56,130 nt of DNA from JBBAAP01 sp043808305 (lineage in GTDB: Bacteria > Planctomycetota > MHYJ01 > JACQXL01), in assembly GCA_043808305.1 (NCBI GenBank), contig JAZDFB010000019.1:1-56130 (forward strand), read 5' to 3'. Numbering within the stretch: position 1 is the first letter of the stretch; each line of letters opens with the position of its first letter. The notes beneath the pieces were generated by a model. It was not told the DNA's origin. It worked only from the letters and a program-made list of their open reading frames with translations, and searched no databases. The position numbers and the translations under genes were made by a program. Below are positions 42,701-51,152 of the stretch, one piece after another.

Positions 42701-45138
42701 CGCGGAATAATGGGGTATCCGTTACTTACGATGACAGCACTCATCAGCAAATGCCTCTTCCGGATTTTTATCTTGTGGCGGGGAATTGGCAAGCAGTCAC
42801 TTTGGAAAATGGGAAAGGCGTCTTGGGGGCAAGGCTTACTCGCAGTCCGCGTTATCAATATCCTACTGAAGACTGGCCATCAGATGAATACGAAGACATT
42901 TCAGAATATGAAGGCGGATTATATTTTATCTCTGAGGGCAAAAATGTGCGGAGGGTATCTTCCGGATTTAATGATTCTGTGTACGGAGATTGCGTCTATT
43001 CCATTGTCTTTGATAATGATGATAATGCATGGGTCGGCACGAGCCTGGGCATTGCTTTGCTGGATAAAAACGATCAAGTGATAAATTCTTTTAGTAGAAA
43101 AGACGGCCTTATTTCGAACGCAGTAAGGTCAGGGGCATTATTCCCCGATAAGATTTATTTTTCATCAGGTTGGGGCGATAGCGGAGGCGGACTGATTATG
43201 TACGATCGTAATACCCATGTATTTACTTCTTTTGTTAAATCGGATGGCTTGCCTTCAGATAAGATTAAATCTGTAAAAAAAGAAGCGGATAAGCTTGTGT
43301 TAGAATTTTTATCCGAATATCAACGATTCGCCAATGGTAATTACATTCGCCATTCACCGGCTTCCTTTGATCCAATATCAAGAAAAGTTTTGTCAGGTGG
43401 TGAGCAGATTAATTCTTCCCAAAGCGAAAGCAGAGGATGGAATAGAAAAGAACAACGTGAGGAAATGCCTTTTCTGGGCGGTTGTGTCATTAACAAAATC
43501 ATACATAATGACAAAACATATCTCTGTGGCACAAGAGGAGTAGTGATTCTCGGGGGAAAAAACTATCCCAACCTTGAGCTTACACAAGTTGACGCACGGT
43601 ATGTGATGTCTAAACGCCAATCTCTGGTAAAAGAAGCAAAGGATTTGAATATAACGGTTAATAGTCCTTCTGATTTAAAAGGATATTTGAATAATCAAAA
43701 TGGATTTATTCGCGCAAAAGCGCTTGCTAAGCTTTTAACGCAACAAAACCTGGAACAACTTGCCAGTAATGACGAGTATGTCGATATTTTAGCTAATTTA
43801 GTGAACGATGATAACATTTATGTGCGATATACAAATATTTACTTTTTATCTCGACTGGATAGCAAAAAAATTATTCCGGCTTTGAAACAGAGTTTAGGTG
43901 ATTCTGATCCTTACATCCGGGCCATAGCAGCTCTATCATTAGCGAGACAATCAATAGTTAGTGATCTCCACTTTTTTGAAGAGATTCTTAAGCACCCAAG
44001 GAGTTATGGGAATCTGCCATTCGGAGTTGATTCTACAATTGGTGTTGTAGTAAGTAATATCGATGTATATGAAGTCTTGGCGCCGCATGCTGATAAAAAT
44101 ATATTTAAACTTTTAATAAAATATCCATTGCCTGCTGATAATGACGAGCCAAGACAGAAAATATTTGCGGTTTTAGGTAAGTCTTTGCAAAGCAATCCTG
44201 ATTCAGCAGAAATTCTACTTAGTGCCTATGATAAAGATCATCACTCATGGGAACAACAACGATTCTCCCAGGCAGTTTTTAAATATGCTGGAACAAAATT
44301 ACTTTCGATTCTTCATAAGGCGCTTTTATCCAAAGATCGTGTTGTTAGATCAAACGCCGCCCGTGCATGCGGAGCTATAGCTGATCCGTCTTCTATCGAA
44401 CCTCTAATTAATGGATTGGACTTTGAAAGTGGTCTTTCTCAAGCCTCAATAGTATGGGCACTTGGTGAGTTACGCGCTGAAAAAGCAACGCTCCATTTAG
44501 CGACACTTTATGTCAAGGCGAAAAATGATGAAAAACGAAGAGCTGGTTCAGGTTTTAAAGCAGCTCAGGCAGCTGCAGCCATTGAATCACAATATGACAC
44601 CATATCTAATTTTGATTCTATTTCTTCTGATTGGAACGAACTTAAAGCCTCATTAACACCTAAACCTATTAATCCTCGAGAAGATGAGGATCTACTATCT
44701 TCTGAGATTATTCTAAAAGCCCTAAGTAAGATGGGGATTAATGCAACTCAGGAATTTTACAGAAAACTTGCAGGAGAATCGGATGCAGAAGCGCGTATAG
44801 AGGCTGCAATTAATTTAAGTCGAGGAGGTAAAGTAGATACTCAGGATAATGTGCAAATTCTTAGAGGACTTTTGGCCGATTCAGATGTGTGGGTACGGAT
44901 GGAAGCGGCTGTTTCTCTTTTAATTTTAGGGGAAAGAGATGCAGAGGAATATATTTCAAATTGGCTAAAAAGTGAAAGATGGGAGAAAGGTCAAATACTG
45001 AGGGCGCTTTTAAGAGTGAAGAGTTCAGAAAAATTATTATTTGCCAAAGATCTTATAAGCAAATGCGCGAAAGATGTGACTTTGGATGATTATGCTCGTC
45101 AATGCGCAGAGCAATTGGTCGAGTTGTTGAAAAATTAA
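39769..45138 (+). CDS. Giant secreted protein: TPR, beta-propeller and HEAT domains
   Basis: The ATG at 39769 has AGGA 6 nt upstream and opens directly into a signal peptide (KRMLIPKIFLFLLLFYSIDA); the TTG at 39724 is less likely. The 1,789-aa product has TPR-like helices over about residues 30-680 (FEKAKKLESEDKNEEAFLAY; QLTTAYRRGLIFESYSKLEE). A propeller region spans about 700-1280, with blades like those of two-component-regulator propellers (NLWVGTPIGLYKIDKN, AWVGTSLGIALLDKNDQV, FSRKDGLISNAV). A HEAT-rich C-terminus follows (DSDPYIRAIAALSLARQ, VVRSNAARACGAIAD, DVWVRMEAAVSLLILG). It is AT-rich compared with its neighbours. It combines in one chain the three scaffold types that occur separately elsewhere in the window. 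Probably periplasmic or surface; function unknown. Confidence 0.8.
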   Translation: MYKRMLIPKIFLFLLLFYSIDANLCFSEESISAFEKAKKLESEDKNEEAFLAYLTVPSAEYAAASIGRIEPDKFIKILEKNKPNIPLSTFELIEGDLLLSLDKKEEALTAYRLAVSNVGIDYYPVEITEKEYMHSEAKPFLYGPGSHRDNWFIRRFIALEAWVDAEKEFKRIWELHRKNKPFSGLGLEFAIDYVYFLQRQNNTAQAFNILLEAMSSIDMDHNPNLGEKLSPINKLQLYGFSRFSGISRKEFVRLAYGIFKNSGKEEVLIKALTDEIDSRHNIARRTLAIVQSQKGNQNEALKLELDYIKNAEFDQLTTAYRRGLIFESYSKLEEATSEYEKALNLPYSPPNLPDKDEEKIQGQMMTQAMPTRVDYKTDAGKTAFHEEILNRLNRIYVALGQVEKRLAVLLRQFEINPKLFENLGILDQASRSYQAAGRENDFLEWAKNNISKVESDLSKAHLYWILDDYKNTTIHLVSCYKNNKKQRYILSQWKERFHKKGEDKLKILVTALVDNDAEDAVSRLERLDLEDKFEGEEVIKTLEILLDEESPSAFVTGKGVYNRTKFRNYYDLAYRLMRLYEKNGKIEELVKLGLRIARAEKPFQSWPKDVKDRRKFSCPDENDFPEDLNGCFSLLIQYTNNINDQTAIEKALENNTYLPALAQLNRKKQKDISKSVFTKPFGWANLPKNVSLVASNENVLALGYDEKYIFTGQPWGVGIYTKEGNPVTRIALATAGLVLESQDNNLWVGTPIGLYKIDKNDWHVSYLRCDQDLSERERNDKERFDFKNGILSLALDGDILWVGTRRNIQTYNVKTKELSIFTQEELGVDSHGDWSKFIIEARYVWVDGDLGAHRFCKQTQQWESVIYEQKPVNLIALIDGELWGHVNLGDPLRDRPCLIDKDSLKVTPILIEGNLTRDQECINGPFWYYGKKGDKLIFRADYQPYEFNRERMKLKIMGIAELPDAEPLSGFKSGIKWTRNNGVSVTYDDSTHQQMPLPDFYLVAGNWQAVTLENGKGVLGARLTRSPRYQYPTEDWPSDEYEDISEYEGGLYFISEGKNVRRVSSGFNDSVYGDCVYSIVFDNDDNAWVGTSLGIALLDKNDQVINSFSRKDGLISNAVRSGALFPDKIYFSSGWGDSGGGLIMYDRNTHVFTSFVKSDGLPSDKIKSVKKEADKLVLEFLSEYQRFANGNYIRHSPASFDPISRKVLSGGEQINSSQSESRGWNRKEQREEMPFLGGCVINKIIHNDKTYLCGTRGVVILGGKNYPNLELTQVDARYVMSKRQSLVKEAKDLNITVNSPSDLKGYLNNQNGFIRAKALAKLLTQQNLEQLASNDEYVDILANLVNDDNIYVRYTNIYFLSRLDSKKIIPALKQSLGDSDPYIRAIAALSLARQSIVSDLHFFEEILKHPRSYGNLPFGVDSTIGVVVSNIDVYEVLAPHADKNIFKLLIKYPLPADNDEPRQKIFAVLGKSLQSNPDSAEILLSAYDKDHHSWEQQRFSQAVFKYAGTKLLSILHKALLSKDRVVRSNAARACGAIADPSSIEPLINGLDFESGLSQASIVWALGELRAEKATLHLATLYVKAKNDEKRRAGSGFKAAQAAAAIESQYDTISNFDSISSDWNELKASLTPKPINPREDEDLLSSEIILKALSKMGINATQEFYRKLAGESDAEARIEAAINLSRGGKVDTQDNVQILRGLLADSDVWVRMEAAVSLLILGERDAEEYISNWLKSERWEKGQILRALLRVKSSEKLLFAKDLISKCAKDVTLDDYARQCAEQLVELLKN

Positions 45139-45214
45139 TCACAATCCTTTATTTTCTGTTATATATATGCAGCGATATGTCTGTTATTTATTTCCATATC
45201 CTTTTCACACATTA

Positions 45215-45256
45215 ACTCAAAGGTTCCTATTTCATAAGAAATAGGAACTTTTTGAG
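45215..45256 (+). terminator. Terminator-like hairpin after the giant gene
   Basis: GTTCCTATTTC/GAAATAGGAAC with loop ATAA, extended by CTCAAA..TTTGAG. The T-run falls within the right arm, as in AT-rich bidirectional terminators. Confidence 0.6.
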
Positions 45257-45410
45257 TTCTTCGGCATTTCTTATACCCCAGCCACCTCTGAGCAACTAGT
45301 CGGGCTATGATGGGCGGCTCGGATAGTTCAGCCGGTCCGCCAGCCAGCCGGTTTGGCCGAGCCGGGCATCGCTTATAGTTGCTCCTGCCTGCTTAATCGG
45401 TGTTACCCCC

Positions 45411-45719
45411 AAAGCTCTTCGGAATGACCAGACTGCTTATTCGGACCAGCCGGGCCTGAAAGTATTCGACCCGGGAGTAGGCGGCATAGATTTCGACGCC
45501 TCCGTGCACCATCCGGGCCGGACCAGGGTGGCATTTCTGGTCCGTGACCTTGAGCAGACCATCGAGGGGCTTAAGTCGCGCGGGTTGGATGTTCCCGAGC
45601 CGTTCGATACGCATTTGGGCATGCGCGGGGTCCAGCTTGAAGACCCGGACGGCAATGTCGTGGTCATCGAAGCGCCTACCGGACGCTCGCCCGAATGGTT
45701 GAGGAATCAGGCGAAATAA
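45411..45719 (+). pseudogene. 5'-truncated VOC/glyoxalase-family remnant
   Basis: The frame from 45411 reads as the C-terminal half of a vicinal-oxygen-chelate protein (HHPGRTRVAFLVRDLEQTIEG, LGMRGVQLEDPDGNVVVIE, with the metal-binding Glu before APTGR). The N-terminal half-domain and any convincing start are missing; the only candidate start is a GTG at 45504. VOC enzymes need both halves of the cup, so this is most likely a decayed gene. Confidence 0.6.
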
Positions 45720-45759
45720 CCACGCCGGTAAATTCGTGTTAATCCGTGCCTATATTCCC

Positions 45760-45788
45760 TTGACAAAATTCACTAATAGGCTTAGAAT
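45760..45788 (+). promoter_or_regulatory. Promoter of the 45834 surface protein
   Basis: TTGACA (45760-45765), 17 nt, TAGAAT (45783-45788). This one has a leader of about 40 nt and an AAAGGAGG ribosome site. Confidence 0.7.
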
Positions 45789-45833
45789 CTGATATATTCT
45801 TTTCTGAAATAACTCCAACAAAAGGAGGACGGT

Positions 45834-47357
45834 ATGCGCAGTAATTCCCTGTTGAAAATAGCCGCAGTTATTATATTTGTTGCCTATATCACCGCGTTTA
45901 ATTACGGCGGTTGCGGAGGAGGCGGGGGCGGAGGAAGTAGTAGTGGTAGTAGCGGCACACCGGCCGCAACTGCACCTGCACAAGCAACTTCACCCATTCC
46001 GGCTAATAGCGCAACTAATGTAATAACCACGACTCAACTTTCCTGGACTTCTGTAAGTGGTGCTACCTCTTACGATGTCTTTTTCGGGATAACCTCGCCC
46101 GGAACATTTGTAGGCAATCAGGCCGGTACGAGTTATAATCCGGGTGCACTTTCTTATAGTACTCCCTATTACTGGAGGGTAGATTCTAAGAATTCTGCCG
46201 GCACGACCACTGGCACGGTCTGGAGTTTTACCACCCAATTATCTCCGCCAAATTCACCTGCCCCGCCTGATAATGCAACCGATGTAGCAAACATAGCACT
46301 ATCCTGGACCGCTGTCAGTAGTGCTACATCTTATGACATCTATTTTGGCACGACCACTACCGGCTGGTCTTCTATTACAAACACAATCGGAACGAGTTAT
46401 AATCCCAGCACGCTTTTAAATTTCACCACTTATTACTGGCAGATTAACTCAAAAAATACCGGTGGTACAACCATAGGAACTATTTGGAGTTTTACTACTG
46501 GTTCATGGGTCTATTCCACCCTGGATTCTGCTGGTGATGTTGGCTATTACACATCCATTGCCGTTGACTCTAATAACAAGGTGCATATCAGTTATTTTGA
46601 TAACACCAATAAAGACCTAAAATATGCGACCAACGCCTCCGGCTCATGGGTTTACACTACCCTTGATTCTCTTGGTGATGTTGGCTATGAAACATCCATT
46701 GCCGTGACCGGCACTACTACAACCCAGGTGCATATCAGCTATCGTGGTCAGACCAATAACGACCTGAAATATGCGACCAACGCATCCGGCTCATGGGTTT
46801 ATTCCATCCTTGATTCTACAGGCGCTGTTGGCTATGACACATCCATTATCCTTGACTCTAATAATAAGGTTCATATTAGTTATTATGAGTCGAGCAGTAG
46901 CTGGGGCGCCCTGAAATATGCGACCAATGCCTCCGGCTCTTGGGTCTACACCACCATTGATTTTTCTGCCTTCGTCGGGCAGTACACCTCCATTGCCCTT
47001 GACTCTACAAATAAGGTTCATATCAGTTATTATGATGCAACTAATCACGACCTGAAATATGCGACCAACGTATCCGGCTCATGGGTCTATTCCACTCTTG
47101 ATTCTACAGGCGATGTTGTTTATAGCACCTCCATTGCCCTTGACTCTACAAATAAGGTGTATGTTAGTTATTTCGATTGTCTTAATAACGACCTGAAATA
47201 CGCAACCAACGCCTCCGGCTCATGGATTTACACCACCCTTGATTCTTATGGTAATGTTGGAACTTACTCCTCCATTGCCATTGACTCTAATAATAAGGCG
47301 CATATTAGTTATTGTGATACGTCCAATGGTAACCTGAAATATGCAACAAATAAATAA
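45834..47357 (+). CDS. Surface protein: two Fn3-like modules plus seven propeller-type repeats
   Basis: The 507-aa protein has the same leader as the 34655 protein (AVIIFVAYITAFNYGGC and poly-Gly), then two Fn3/Ig-like modules (SYDVFFGITSPG, YYWRVDSKNSAGTT). Seven repeats of about 47 residues complete it (GSWVYTTLDSAGDVGYYTSI, AVDSNNKVHISYFD, DLKYATNA), consistent with a seven-blade beta-propeller. The two proteins share signal and Fn3 parts but carry different propellers, so the propeller appears to be an exchangeable cassette. Strong ribosome site and promoter. Likely adhesion or ligand binding. Confidence 0.82.
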   Translation: MRSNSLLKIAAVIIFVAYITAFNYGGCGGGGGGGSSSGSSGTPAATAPAQATSPIPANSATNVITTTQLSWTSVSGATSYDVFFGITSPGTFVGNQAGTSYNPGALSYSTPYYWRVDSKNSAGTTTGTVWSFTTQLSPPNSPAPPDNATDVANIALSWTAVSSATSYDIYFGTTTTGWSSITNTIGTSYNPSTLLNFTTYYWQINSKNTGGTTIGTIWSFTTGSWVYSTLDSAGDVGYYTSIAVDSNNKVHISYFDNTNKDLKYATNASGSWVYTTLDSLGDVGYETSIAVTGTTTTQVHISYRGQTNNDLKYATNASGSWVYSILDSTGAVGYDTSIILDSNNKVHISYYESSSSWGALKYATNASGSWVYTTIDFSAFVGQYTSIALDSTNKVHISYYDATNHDLKYATNVSGSWVYSTLDSTGDVVYSTSIALDSTNKVYVSYFDCLNNDLKYATNASGSWIYTTLDSYGNVGTYSSIAIDSNNKAHISYCDTSNGNLKYATNK

Positions 47358-47389
47358 TAAACCTAATAAGAGGAAGAAAGGAAACAATT

Positions 47390-47728
47390 ATGGGATGGAC
47401 TATTGAATCCGCTTTAGATGATGATTTAATAAGTAATCCACGAAAATTACTATCAGGGTATCAGTTTACATTAGGCGAAATACCTGTATTGATTACAATC
47501 AGGTTATATAAGCAACTAAATGGGAAAAATGTTGAGTTTGAACAGAGCCATTTTATACACACGCCAATTCAAGGAGGGCCATATATGACAAGTATACCAT
47601 GGAATGATGATGAGGCTTCTGCGCTTCATCAGGTTATTTCCGGATTTACTAGGGACTACAATGCAGCGGTAAAACAAGGGCATAAACCAGCTGAATCTTG
47701 GCTTGTTCCAAATAAGAATTTCAGATAA
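47390..47728 (+). CDS. Hypothetical protein
   Basis: The 112-aa soluble protein begins MGWTIESALDDDLISNPRKL and ends WLVPNKNFR, with no recognised domain. The ATG follows a purine-rich ribosome region (GAGGAAGAAAGGA), 32 bp after the surface-protein gene. Its stop is followed at once by the first 69-bp direct repeat. AT-rich composition matches the accessory genes to the right. Confidence 0.55.
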   Translation: MGWTIESALDDDLISNPRKLLSGYQFTLGEIPVLITIRLYKQLNGKNVEFEQSHFIHTPIQGGPYMTSIPWNDDEASALHQVISGFTRDYNAAVKQGHKPAESWLVPNKNFR

Positions 47729-47751
47729 CACCAAGGAAAATAATTCGGGAG

Positions 47752-47820
47752 ACGCAAGACATAAGTATTGAGAGCGATAGCCTCCCGTAGGGGCAAAGGA
47801 ACGGGAATTGGGTAAGATGT
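47752..47820. repeat. 69-bp direct repeat, left copy
   Basis: Identical to 49286-49354 except for one base. It contains the GATAGCCTCCCGTAGGG hairpin phrase and ends GGTAAGATGT. Confidence 0.9.
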
Positions 47821-47860
47821 CCACCGGAATTGTATAATATGGATAAAAAGAGGTACTCAT

Positions 47861-48373
47861 ATGTCGAGAATAAATATAACAAAGGTATCTATTAATATAC
47901 TTGTAATTTTAATATTAATAGGAACTGGTTGCGTTTCTGTTATTAAACCAGGTATGTCTAAAGAAGAATTTTTGACAAGCCAAGGGAAAGAACCAGTAAA
48001 AAAAACAAATAAAGGTGGCTATGAAATTTGGACGTATGATGAAGGAGTAATAAGATCATGGGCGTCTTTGGGGCCTTTAGGTGTTTATGTCGGAAATATA
48101 GTATTTTTCAAAGATGGAAAGTATATAACAAACCGTTCTGGGATGGATCTCGACAAAATACGAGATGAATATCTTGATAGTGTTCTTGATGAGAAAATAG
48201 TTATCGGTATGACTAAAGACGAGGTATTTTACTCATGGCCTGGACTACACAAAATTAGTGAAACAGTAGGTGGTTGGGGTGTCCACGAACAATGGATAAA
48301 AGGTTCCATAGACGACCCATACTACTATCTTTATTTCGAAAATGGTGTTTTAACAAGCTGGCAAGGGATGTAA
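47861..48373 (+). CDS. Lipoprotein with two SmpA/BamE-like repeats
   Basis: The 170-aa protein has a clear lipobox (LILIGTGC, Cys24). The mature part has two similar segments, IKPGMSKEEFLTSQGKEPVKK and IGMTKDEVFYSWPGLHK, each followed by a beta hairpin (YEIWTYDEG; HEQWIKG, YYLYFENGVL). This is the GMT-x-EEV-x-x-x-G pattern of BamE/OmlA-type domains, so an envelope-assembly or binding role is possible. Good ribosome site (AGAGG). It is the first gene between the two 69-bp repeats. Confidence 0.6.
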   Translation: MSRINITKVSINILVILILIGTGCVSVIKPGMSKEEFLTSQGKEPVKKTNKGGYEIWTYDEGVIRSWASLGPLGVYVGNIVFFKDGKYITNRSGMDLDKIRDEYLDSVLDEKIVIGMTKDEVFYSWPGLHKISETVGGWGVHEQWIKGSIDDPYYYLYFENGVLTSWQGM

Positions 48374-48461
48374 CAATTTATGGTAGTGGGGAATTCGGGG
48401 GATAGGATACTGAACTATGATGAGTAAGGCGTTCCCGGAATTGAAAAACTGATTAATAATT

Positions 48462-48893
48462 ATGCAGACTATGTTTGAAAGAGTTGTTTCGAGTATCTCG
48501 GATATTTTTACGATAATTGCTTCTGGTCTAGCAATTCTTGTTCTTATATTAAAATGGGAAACGATAACAACTGCTTTCAAAGCGTTATTGTATTATTCCT
48601 CACAGATTACACTGCATGAATTAAAGACGAAAATTGAAAGATTAAATGATTTAAATATAGATGATCCTTCTCAGAAAGAAAAAGCAATAAATATATTTAA
48701 TGAAATAGTTGGGCAGATAAGAGGAAATGAAAAACTTAAGAAGCATTGCTCGAATATTCTAAAAAGATTGTCAGCATATGCGGAAAATCCAGCAAAATTA
48801 ACTGAACCCAGAAAACGAGGTCTTATCAGTGAACTAAGAGAGAAATTAAGATATTTGGATGTTGTAGATTTTGATAATCTTATAGGAGGTTAA
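48462..48893 (+). CDS. Single-span membrane protein, hypothetical
   Basis: The 143-aa protein has one N-terminal membrane span (IFTIIASGLAILVLILKW) followed by a Lys/Glu-rich, probably coiled helical domain (LKTKIERLNDL, KAINIFNEIVGQI). It ends 2 nt before the next gene, so the two are co-translated. No family recognised. Confidence 0.55.
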   Translation: MQTMFERVVSSISDIFTIIASGLAILVLILKWETITTAFKALLYYSSQITLHELKTKIERLNDLNIDDPSQKEKAINIFNEIVGQIRGNEKLKKHCSNILKRLSAYAENPAKLTEPRKRGLISELREKLRYLDVVDFDNLIGG

Positions 48894-48895
48894 TT

Positions 48896-49264
48896 ATGAG
48901 CAAAGCAATTCAAGCGATAAATACAATGATTTCTAATCAAGATAAAATTAGTGATGTACGTAAGGTGAATAATTCATATATCTTCTTGTATAACCAAAAA
49001 TATGTATGGGAAATATGGTATTATGAGGAAGGTGATGTATATTCTGTGTCTTTCTATCCGGAAATTAAAAAGGTTATCGATGTAGTAAACGTCATTGATA
49101 ATTTGACGGGGATTAATTTTATCACTTATAACTCAAAAGATTTTGGAACAAAAGAGGCATATGAAACATTTATCGAATTGTATCGAGTGGTAAAGGAAAA
49201 ATTATTCGGGATAGACAAAGTATTAGATGATATTATAGGGGATGATGAGGAGGTACCTTTTTAA
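48896..49264 (+). CDS. Hypothetical protein, partner of 48462
   Basis: The 122-aa soluble, acidic-tailed protein has a beta meander (NSYIFLYNQKYVWEIWYYEE, YSVSFYPEIKK), then a helix and an acidic C-terminus (DDIIGDDEEVP). The start codon is within the GGAGG ribosome context at the end of the preceding gene (AGGAGGTTAATT before ATG). Together with 48462 this is a candidate membrane-effector/sensor pair, by inference only. Confidence 0.55.
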   Translation: MSKAIQAINTMISNQDKISDVRKVNNSYIFLYNQKYVWEIWYYEEGDVYSVSFYPEIKKVIDVVNVIDNLTGINFITYNSKDFGTKEAYETFIELYRVVKEKLFGIDKVLDDIIGDDEEVPF

Positions 49265-49285
49265 AGTAAGATATTATAATCGGGT

Positions 49286-49354
49286 ACGCAAGACATAAGT
49301 ATTGAGAGCGATAGCCTCCCGTAGGGACAAAGGAACGGGAATTGGGTAAGATGT
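49286..49354. repeat. 69-bp direct repeat, right copy
   Basis: 68 of 69 positions match 47752-47820. The two copies bracket the three genes at 47861-49264, and each follows a stop codon closely. Confidence 0.9.
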
Positions 49355-49420
49355 CTTCGGGATTTTCGGAATTTCCAAGTTATTAATGTGGACTGTCCCC
49401 ATGGAATTTGAGGAACTAAT

Positions 49421-50983
49421 ATGAATAGGACTGTATTTATTTTCGGCGCAGGCGCATCAGTAGACGCAGGGTTGCCTTCCCAAGATCAACTCTTGAAAAG
49501 ATATTTTCAAGGCAAGGATGAAAATGGTTTCTCTCAAATATTGGAGTTATATTTTAAGGACTTTTTTAATGTCAATTTCGATAATTTGGACAATGCAAAA
49601 ATTCCGATTTTTGAAGAAGCATTAGGGATTATAGAATTGGCCATAGAGAGAGAAGAAACGTTTGGCCCAAATTACTCGATTGACAAGCTTAAACAAATAA
49701 AGCAGGCTTTAATATTATCTATGGGAATCGCAATTGAGAAAAGCAACATACCTAAACATACTGGCTATGACACATTAGTTAATAGATTATTCCATAGAGG
49801 GCATTTTGCGTTGAATGAATATGGATTTATTAATTTTAATTACGATATTTTATTAGATAGAGCATTACTTAATCTCTTAGACAATAGAATATATATTGAT
49901 TATGGAATAGCATTTGCAAATGAAGGGGCTGATTATGGAGATTTTGGCACTTGGCGCAAGCCAGACAAGAACAGAAGCGTGAAATATCTAAAACCGCATG
50001 GTTCGTTTAATTGGATGTGTTGCCCAACATGTAATTCTATATATATCAAAGGGCAGGGAAGGGAGAAAAGCAGGGTTTTTACTACAGGATATCTTCATAA
50101 CATTGAACATTGTCCAAAAGACCAAACGGAATTATATTGCCCTATTGAACCACCAACTTTCTTTAAAAAATACAAGAATATGTATCTGCAAAATATATGG
50201 CACGAAATTTTCAATGTTTTAATAAATGCAGAAACTGTCGTTTTTATCGGTTGCTCCTTACAGGATTCTGATATATGGATTAAATATCTTATTAAAAAGA
50301 GTTGTTTTGGGAAAACAAAAAAGTTTGTAGTTATTAACCTAGCGGAAGAAGCACAGCTAAAAGATAAGTATGAAAGACTATTGGGTAAAGTTGACTATTA
50401 CAAATTAAAATTTGGAGATTTTGCTAAAAATCATAAAAAATATTTGCCACTATTACCCAAGAGCAATCGCATCTCTTTTAATTATAATCCCAAGGCTCTT
50501 GGTAAGCATGGCTGGAAAATTGTTTCCGAAGAAATTGGAACTTTACCTTCATTTACTAGCGTCAATGATGATACCTATAGCAAAATTCTCCAAATCATTT
50601 CCACTACAAGATGGTATATGGACTATAATGTGCGTAATCCACAGAATAAGCTTAAACGAGTTGAATTTATTATTGACAAGAATCATGTACCACCGACTTC
50701 AGTTTTATATGTTTCTGTGCAAGTGAAAAAGAAATCTGGACAAGAGGAGCATGAGAAATGGTTCAATCTTTATCCCCCTGAAACACAGCCTGAGAATGTA
50801 AGCCAAGATGAAAAAAAAGTGCCGGCGATATATAATACAAAAAATGATAATTGGATTCGAATTGAAGCAAATATTTCTGAGTTAATGGAACGGACTTATT
50901 CTAAAGAGGGATGGGTATTTGATAAAATCCTAAGAATAAGAATACGTGGTTCCGTAAAAATTGCAGCTATAGAATTCAAGTAG
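49421..50983 (+). CDS. SIR2-like NAD-binding protein, candidate antiphage effector
   Basis: The 520-aa protein has a SIR2-like Rossmann core: FGAGASVDAGLPS (residues 8-20) for NAD binding, FINFNYDILLDRAL, the KPHGSFNW motif with the expected His, and FIGCSLQDSDIWIKYLI. A Cys insert (CCPTC and, about 35 residues on, CPKD/YCP) looks like the zinc ribbon of sirtuins. After about residue 340 comes an unrecognised beta-rich domain (VEFIIDKNHVPPTSVLYVSVQ, KILRIRIRG). SIR2-domain proteins of this type commonly deplete NAD in antiphage systems. The surroundings (restriction-modification operon, AT-rich small genes) fit. Ribosome site GAGGA upstream of the ATG. Confidence 0.75.
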   Translation: MNRTVFIFGAGASVDAGLPSQDQLLKRYFQGKDENGFSQILELYFKDFFNVNFDNLDNAKIPIFEEALGIIELAIEREETFGPNYSIDKLKQIKQALILSMGIAIEKSNIPKHTGYDTLVNRLFHRGHFALNEYGFINFNYDILLDRALLNLLDNRIYIDYGIAFANEGADYGDFGTWRKPDKNRSVKYLKPHGSFNWMCCPTCNSIYIKGQGREKSRVFTTGYLHNIEHCPKDQTELYCPIEPPTFFKKYKNMYLQNIWHEIFNVLINAETVVFIGCSLQDSDIWIKYLIKKSCFGKTKKFVVINLAEEAQLKDKYERLLGKVDYYKLKFGDFAKNHKKYLPLLPKSNRISFNYNPKALGKHGWKIVSEEIGTLPSFTSVNDDTYSKILQIISTTRWYMDYNVRNPQNKLKRVEFIIDKNHVPPTSVLYVSVQVKKKSGQEEHEKWFNLYPPETQPENVSQDEKKVPAIYNTKNDNWIRIEANISELMERTYSKEGWVFDKILRIRIRGSVKIAAIEFK

Positions 50984-51116
50984 ATAAATTCTAATCGAGG
51001 GATACCATACCGAATAGTTAAGCAAAGCGTTCACGGAATTTCATTTTACCCGGCAGTAATCCCGCTGGCAAACCCGCAGGCAGTCCCGCACTTATGCGGG
51101 GAATAAGCGGGATAAC

Positions 51117-51148
51117 GTGCCACTAACTCACTGCGTTCGAAGTGGCAC
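51117..51148. repeat. Variable-stem hairpin element
   Basis: GTGCCACT/AGTGGCAC with loop AACTCACTGCGTTCGA, almost the same as 19254-19285. It directly abuts the 22-bp array and follows the 29-bp CCCGCAGGCAG palindrome (51073-51101). Confidence 0.85.
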
Positions 51149-51152
51149 TAAT

